Positions 60,253 through 64,000 of a DNA stretch of 64,000 bases are shown one piece after another. The notes under the pieces were generated by a model. That model was given only the letters and a program-made list of their open reading frames with translations, did no database searches and was not told the origin of the DNA. Each line of letters starts with the position of its first letter. The stretch's first letter is position 1. The translations under genes and the position numbers were made by a program. Source of the DNA: Saxidomus purpurata (lineage: Eukaryota > Mollusca > Bivalvia > Venerida > Veneridae); the NCBI GenBank assembly GCA_022818135.1, contig JAFMSR010000019.1:35712375-35776374 (forward strand), given 5' to 3'.

Positions 60253-61234
60253 TGGTCTTCGTTAGGCGGATATATATCTTATTACAGCTAAGATAACTGT
60301 ACTTTACCAGAACGAAACCTGATTGTACGGCATGTCTCTGGAGCAAAAGTGTCAACAAGGGAAGATTGTACAACCAGAGCCTACAACATAACCAATATTA
60401 AAATAACCAAAGATATCTATGGATATCAATTCTACTGCAACCTACTTTGGATAGTACACAGTTTCGTGCATCCGACTGTAATGTTGTACCTGTCAAATTG
60501 AAAGAGCATGCCAATGAGCTTTTATTTACAAAAAATCCAATATCAAACTGTCTATGGAACAACATGCTTATGGATGGCATACGCTCGGAGTTCAAATTGT
60601 TATTGTCTCGTTCAAAGATGTAACGTTATCAAAGTTCTCATTACGTCTTACGTATCCTATCTTCAACGTGCAATTTTTTAAATAATGATTTAGTTGACTG
60701 ACATTTCCAAAACCTGACTATCAATTCATTATATAGACATGTTTCGTCTTGTGTTAATATTTATAGCGTTTGTTCTGCGCATTTACCTTTGGTCAGATGC
60801 AACGCGCATTTTGAATATGTACACTCAGACAAATACAAACTAAAGCACATTTGTTTTCAAATCTTCGTATGCATATATGAGCTCACTGACTTGCAATTAT
60901 TGCTAATCTAGGTTGGATGAATATGTTTAAGAAAAACAAATGGTTCATATTGTGTCATTTCATAATTGAAAAGATGCTTTGATTTCATGTCAAACTACGA
61001 AAACGAATGTTTGCGTTTTCGCTCTTTGTATTGTACACTTTGAAGTAATATAAATGAAAACCATGAACCCGAGACAGTGAGTGTCGTTGATTCAATTTGA
61101 AATTAATGTTTAAACTCTCAATATATGGGAACGTGATTTGAATTAACATGTTCATTGTTTACATCAATAAAGTATAATGAGAACCTAAAATGGAAATTAT
61201 ATGAAACTAATTTATTGATAATGCATCACTTTCA
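60253..61234. repeat. Long direct repeat, copy 2
   Basis: Same as 1-982. Here the left border is visible: upstream sequence (ending CTATATGACTTTG) is unrelated to anything in the window. The right border falls at the same base as in copy 1. It includes the AATAAA at 61166-61171 and the same plus-strand open frame. Confidence 0.95.
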
Positions 61235-61943
61235 TGTATTCGTTAATAAATACGATTTCGTTTTTAAGTCTTTAATACGTCTGTAATAATTATTGAATCG
61301 ACTCTGTTTTTATAGTAACAAATTTGTACATGTTTAGACATTGATTTCTTGTTTTTCGCTGCTATTGTGTTATAAAGTTTCTTTCAGTAAGAGTCTGCTA
61401 GGGGGTTATGACGGTCAGGGAGTCTTTGTGTTTTTATGGCTCTTTCCGGTAATTACATTTGATTACTGTTGTGTCGTTGTATTAGAATGTACATGTGAGT
61501 AAGCCCTATTTTTCAAGAACAATGAATTCGTGTTATTCATAAAGATAGAGTTTGTTTTCGTTCACAGCTTTCATAGTAACAAACAGTATGAAATTACCTT
61601 TATACATTTATATAAATGTGGTCAAAATGGAAGTTGCTAGGTTTAATACACACTTTATTTTAGCTAATTGCTCTTTCAAATTTCTGCATATATTAGTTTA
61701 CTAATGTTTCTATAATTTAGTTCAACAACAATTACAAACATATCACTATGTGCATATAAGTTTGGAATATAAAAGTCACCATGAATAGTAATTATCCTTT
61801 GTACTGAAACTTAATATGTGATATCAAGTTAATGTGGTAATTTAAGAATACCATGATACAAAAAAGACGAAACTAAATGTTACTATCACACCTACACGTA
61901 GTTTTCACACCTTAAAGACATGGGCGACCGAAAAATGGTAAAC
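61235..61943. other. No feature seen
   Basis: AT-rich sequence after the direct repeat; nothing recognised. Confidence 0.4.
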
Positions 61944-61948
61944 AATTG

Positions 61949-62565
61949 CAGTGTTCCCACTCTCGTAAATTATTACGTAAATCACGCAATAAAAATAAAT
62001 ATCGCGCAAATAATTTTCACCACGTGCGAGATCGCGCGCGTACGAAAATGCCGAGGACGAATAGGTTCAGCTGGAATCCCTCAGTATCACTATGTTCTAA
62101 AAATAGATCATGGAAATTCTACTTTCTCGGCCAATCGGTCGGCATAACTGCTGGTGATTTACCATTGACGTCATGAAATGTAGACGGGTTTCATATTTGA
62201 ATGCTCTGGGAATTAATATTAGCACTTTAAAAGTGTGACCAATCTAATGATCCGGGCTTCGTCTGCAAAAATGTGGCACACAAAGCATTGTGTTTTGCTT
62301 CACGGCGAATAAAATAATGATGCCCAACAACAGTATGAAGAGTTACCATCCACAAGTACTGAAACAACTACGAGTAGTGTTAAAAGTCGGAAAAAGTACC
62401 CGAAACGGTTTCATAACAAGTGGTTGCCGCGGGTTGTAAAAATTTTAAACGGTCGCCGCTTGTCTATCATATAATTTTCATACCCCCAAAATTTGAGATT
62501 TACCCCTTCTTTTTGTGTCCAGGGGGTAAGTATACCCTTGAAAAAAATACCGAGTGGGAACACTG
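61949..62565. mobile_element. hAT-like MITE, 617 bp, 5-bp target duplication
   Basis: CAGTGTTCCCACTC (61949-61962) is exactly inverted at 62552-62565. CAGTGTTCCC is a classical hAT-type terminus. AATTG is repeated directly outside (61944-61948 and 62566-62570), as in the hAT5 group. The interior is GC- and CpG-richer (GAGATCGCGCGCGTACG near 62025) and has a TGACGTCA near 62166. No transposase. Confidence 0.82.
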
Positions 62566-62619
62566 AATTGAAAATGACACTTGCGTTGAGTTGATAATTT
62601 TCTTCTGTATGGCCGACTC

Positions 62620-63321
62620 TCAAAACCCGATTTTTATGGGGATGTGGTTTACAAACTTCGTAAGATTTTGGGTCATGGCAATTTTCCAACTGTATTTGCT
62701 AAAATTATAAAACGTTTTGTTAAAAGAGGTTACGACCCAACTGTTTTGAGACACACCGCATGTTTGGTGTTCAACCCGTTTACAGTTGGACGCTATGCTT
62801 CCCTCTTTGATTGTGTCTGACGGAAGAGGGGGAGGACTCTGTGATGGGCAGTTTTTAAATCCCACTGGGACGAAACTGTTTTGATTTCTGTCCTCTGGCC
62901 TGTTTCGTCGGGCCCTTAAGGGTGTTTCTCTTGGTGCTCTGCCTTCTGCAAAGGCATTGAATACATACGTTTTTTGGTTCTCAAGGTTTGCTTTTTATAT
63001 ATTTATACACGAGCATTTTTGTGTTTTACATACCATGCCTTTTGTTTCCATTGCGTGTGTTAGAGATTCACCTAGCAGGGATTACTTTTATTTACACTGT
63101 CCTGTGACTTTGGAACATGGTGGGGGTAAGAGTGAGGTTGGGTGCGCACCATAAACCGGTTTAAGCTCCCCAGTGGTGTTTTTGCCACTGACCGTTCCAA
63201 GGCGGTGCCCCACTGTGTTCCTTTAATTGTTCGTTTTGTCCTCGTGTGTTTGCTTTGTATGCTAGTGTGTGTTGGTAGTGTATATGTGTGTGTGTACATG
63301 ATTGTGTGTGTGTGTCGTGTG

Positions 63322-63374
<53 letters not shown>

Positions 63375-63464
63375 TGTGCACTTCTGGGTGCTGTGGGGTT
63401 CGTTTTGGGGAGGCTGCGTTTTTGGTACGTGGCATTCCCTGTTTGATATTATTTTTGTTTTTTT
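62620..63464 (+). mobile_element. Penelope-like 3' end, 845 bp
   Basis: Starts at TCAAAACCCGATTTTTATGG, equal to 39746 onward in the long copy. It keeps the last 66 RT codons, the stop, the SECIS (62832-62895) and a longer TG microsatellite (about 63320-63372). Identity to the other copies is high. The short frame at 62957-63154, also present in the 52-kb copy, lies in the 3' UTR. Confidence 0.93.
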
Positions 63465-63475
63465 TCTCTGAATAC

Positions 63476-63682
63476 ACAGTAAAACAATGCCATGACGCGT
63501 CCGGTTTTCAGGAATAAAATATCGTTTAAAATCTTTCAGAAACAGCAAATAGCCGTCCGGAATCTGGCGTTCTGAGAGTCCTGTATTTTGAGAGTTTTAT
63601 ACAATGAATTAAGACGAAAAAAGTACGGGACTTCAAAACTCGTCCGATTTTCTGAGAGTCCGATTTTCAAGTAGTTTACTGT
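63476..63682. mobile_element. Short MITE-like sequence with CAGTAAA ends
   Basis: ACAGTAAAACA (63476-63486) and the inverted ACAGTAAACTA near 63682, with CTGAGAGTCC phrases inside, look like ends of a small TA-targeting element. The match is short and the left TA is not preserved. The Penelope-like copy is next to it. Confidence 0.4.
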
Positions 63683-63689
63683 ATGGCAT

Positions 63690-64000
63690 TTTGCAATCTT
63701 CTCAGTTTTTTCCTCTCTTTACAATACCTTTTTAATGTTAATTGCTATTCTAACTATATTTTAACAATTTGTTTTCATTGGTAAAACTATGTTATAGCAA
63801 TCCTACCGTGCAAAGTACAATCCCATTTATCATTTTGTACCTTTAAACGGGCTAAGCGGTATAATGTGAGGTTTCTGTGACAAATAAGTTTATTTTACTT
63901 CTAACTCTCATAGCTATGAACGATTTGAAATGTTACCTACTTGTCTACTCTTTATGATTAAAGTGTCATGATCACCTTGGATGTGTAGCGTATAATAATA
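63690..64000. other. No feature seen
   Basis: AT-rich sequence to the window end; nothing recognised. Confidence 0.4.

Noticed and set aside
1..61234. The 982-bp direct repeats as LTRs of a 60-kb element
   Set aside because: The region between them is a mosaic of unrelated old repeats with no ordered retroviral genes, and the repeat ends lack TG...CA termini.
62957..63154. 65-codon frame conserved between the 52-kb and 63-kb Penelope-like copies
   Set aside because: It lies in the 3' UTR, and shared ancestry of near-identical copies explains its presence. The long copy does not keep the same frame cleanly.
1..64000. CRISPR arrays, bacterial operons, ribosome binding sites or rRNA genes
   Set aside because: The repeats are satellites, minisatellites and transposons of animal type. 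No spacer-repeat array, cas-like gene or rRNA sequence is present.

Overview
The window is eukaryotic, AT-rich and almost entirely non-coding repeat DNA. The repeats point to a bivalve mollusc, probably a heterodont clam. Three things suggest this: tandem arrays of about 145-165 bp whose monomers carry phrases such as GGTCAAAAACTAGGTCACA, element ends with a GGGCCATSATGGCCC hairpin, and a Penelope-like retroelement that appears to be a selenoprotein gene. Species is not determined. I find no complete host protein-coding gene; every long reading frame belongs to a transposable element.

Layout: 1-982 is a direct repeat of 60253-61234 (about 99 % identical, no indels). 1.3 kb and 18.2-18.5 kb hold the same 31-bp palindromic minisatellite in opposite orientation. 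2-3.6 kb, 13.9-16.1 kb and 16.9-17.4 kb hold bivalve tandem-repeat elements. 3.7-8.4 kb is a run of terminal-inverted-repeat (TIR) DNA elements: a nested pair, a PIF/Harbinger-type MITE with a perfect 33-bp TIR, two short MITEs and a 102-bp fold-back. 9.4-10.1 kb has three full CRE palindromes and may be a promoter region. 11.6-12.05 kb is another TIR element. 18.95-21.35 kb is a satellite of about 280 bp. 21.55-22.42 kb is a Tc1/mariner-type MITE. 22893-23392 is a 500-N assembly gap. 24.1-24.6 kb is a decayed gag relic.

From 27.3 to 47.6 kb the DNA is an old, diverged higher-order duplication. Because the paralogous segments still align, they act as empty sites and delimit later insertions: a CR1/L2-like element at 29712-30903 with an 8-bp target duplication, a Penelope-like element at about 37904-40562, another CR1/L2-like element at 42156-44816, and a 194-bp Penelope-like 3' end at 45656-45849. 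A gypsy RNase H relic and an L1/Tx1-type element follow (47.6-50.6 kb). A 3.9-kb TIR element (50705-54647) contains a tRNA-derived SINE, a second SINE-like sequence and another Penelope-like 3' end. The last 10 kb hold diverged repeats, the second copy of the 982-bp repeat, a hAT-like MITE and a fifth Penelope-like 3' end.

The most notable object is the Penelope-like element at 37904-39946. Its frame is open for 680 codons except for one in-frame TGA (38489-38491). Its 3' UTR carries, at 39958-40021, what reads as a textbook Form II SECIS: a UGA/GA quartet, a helix, an AAA bulge 12 nt after the UGA, and a mini-helix. Together with the CxC motif this fits the Naiad group of Penelope-like elements, for which clam members encoding selenoproteins have been described. 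The SECIS is intact in all three copies long enough to contain it.
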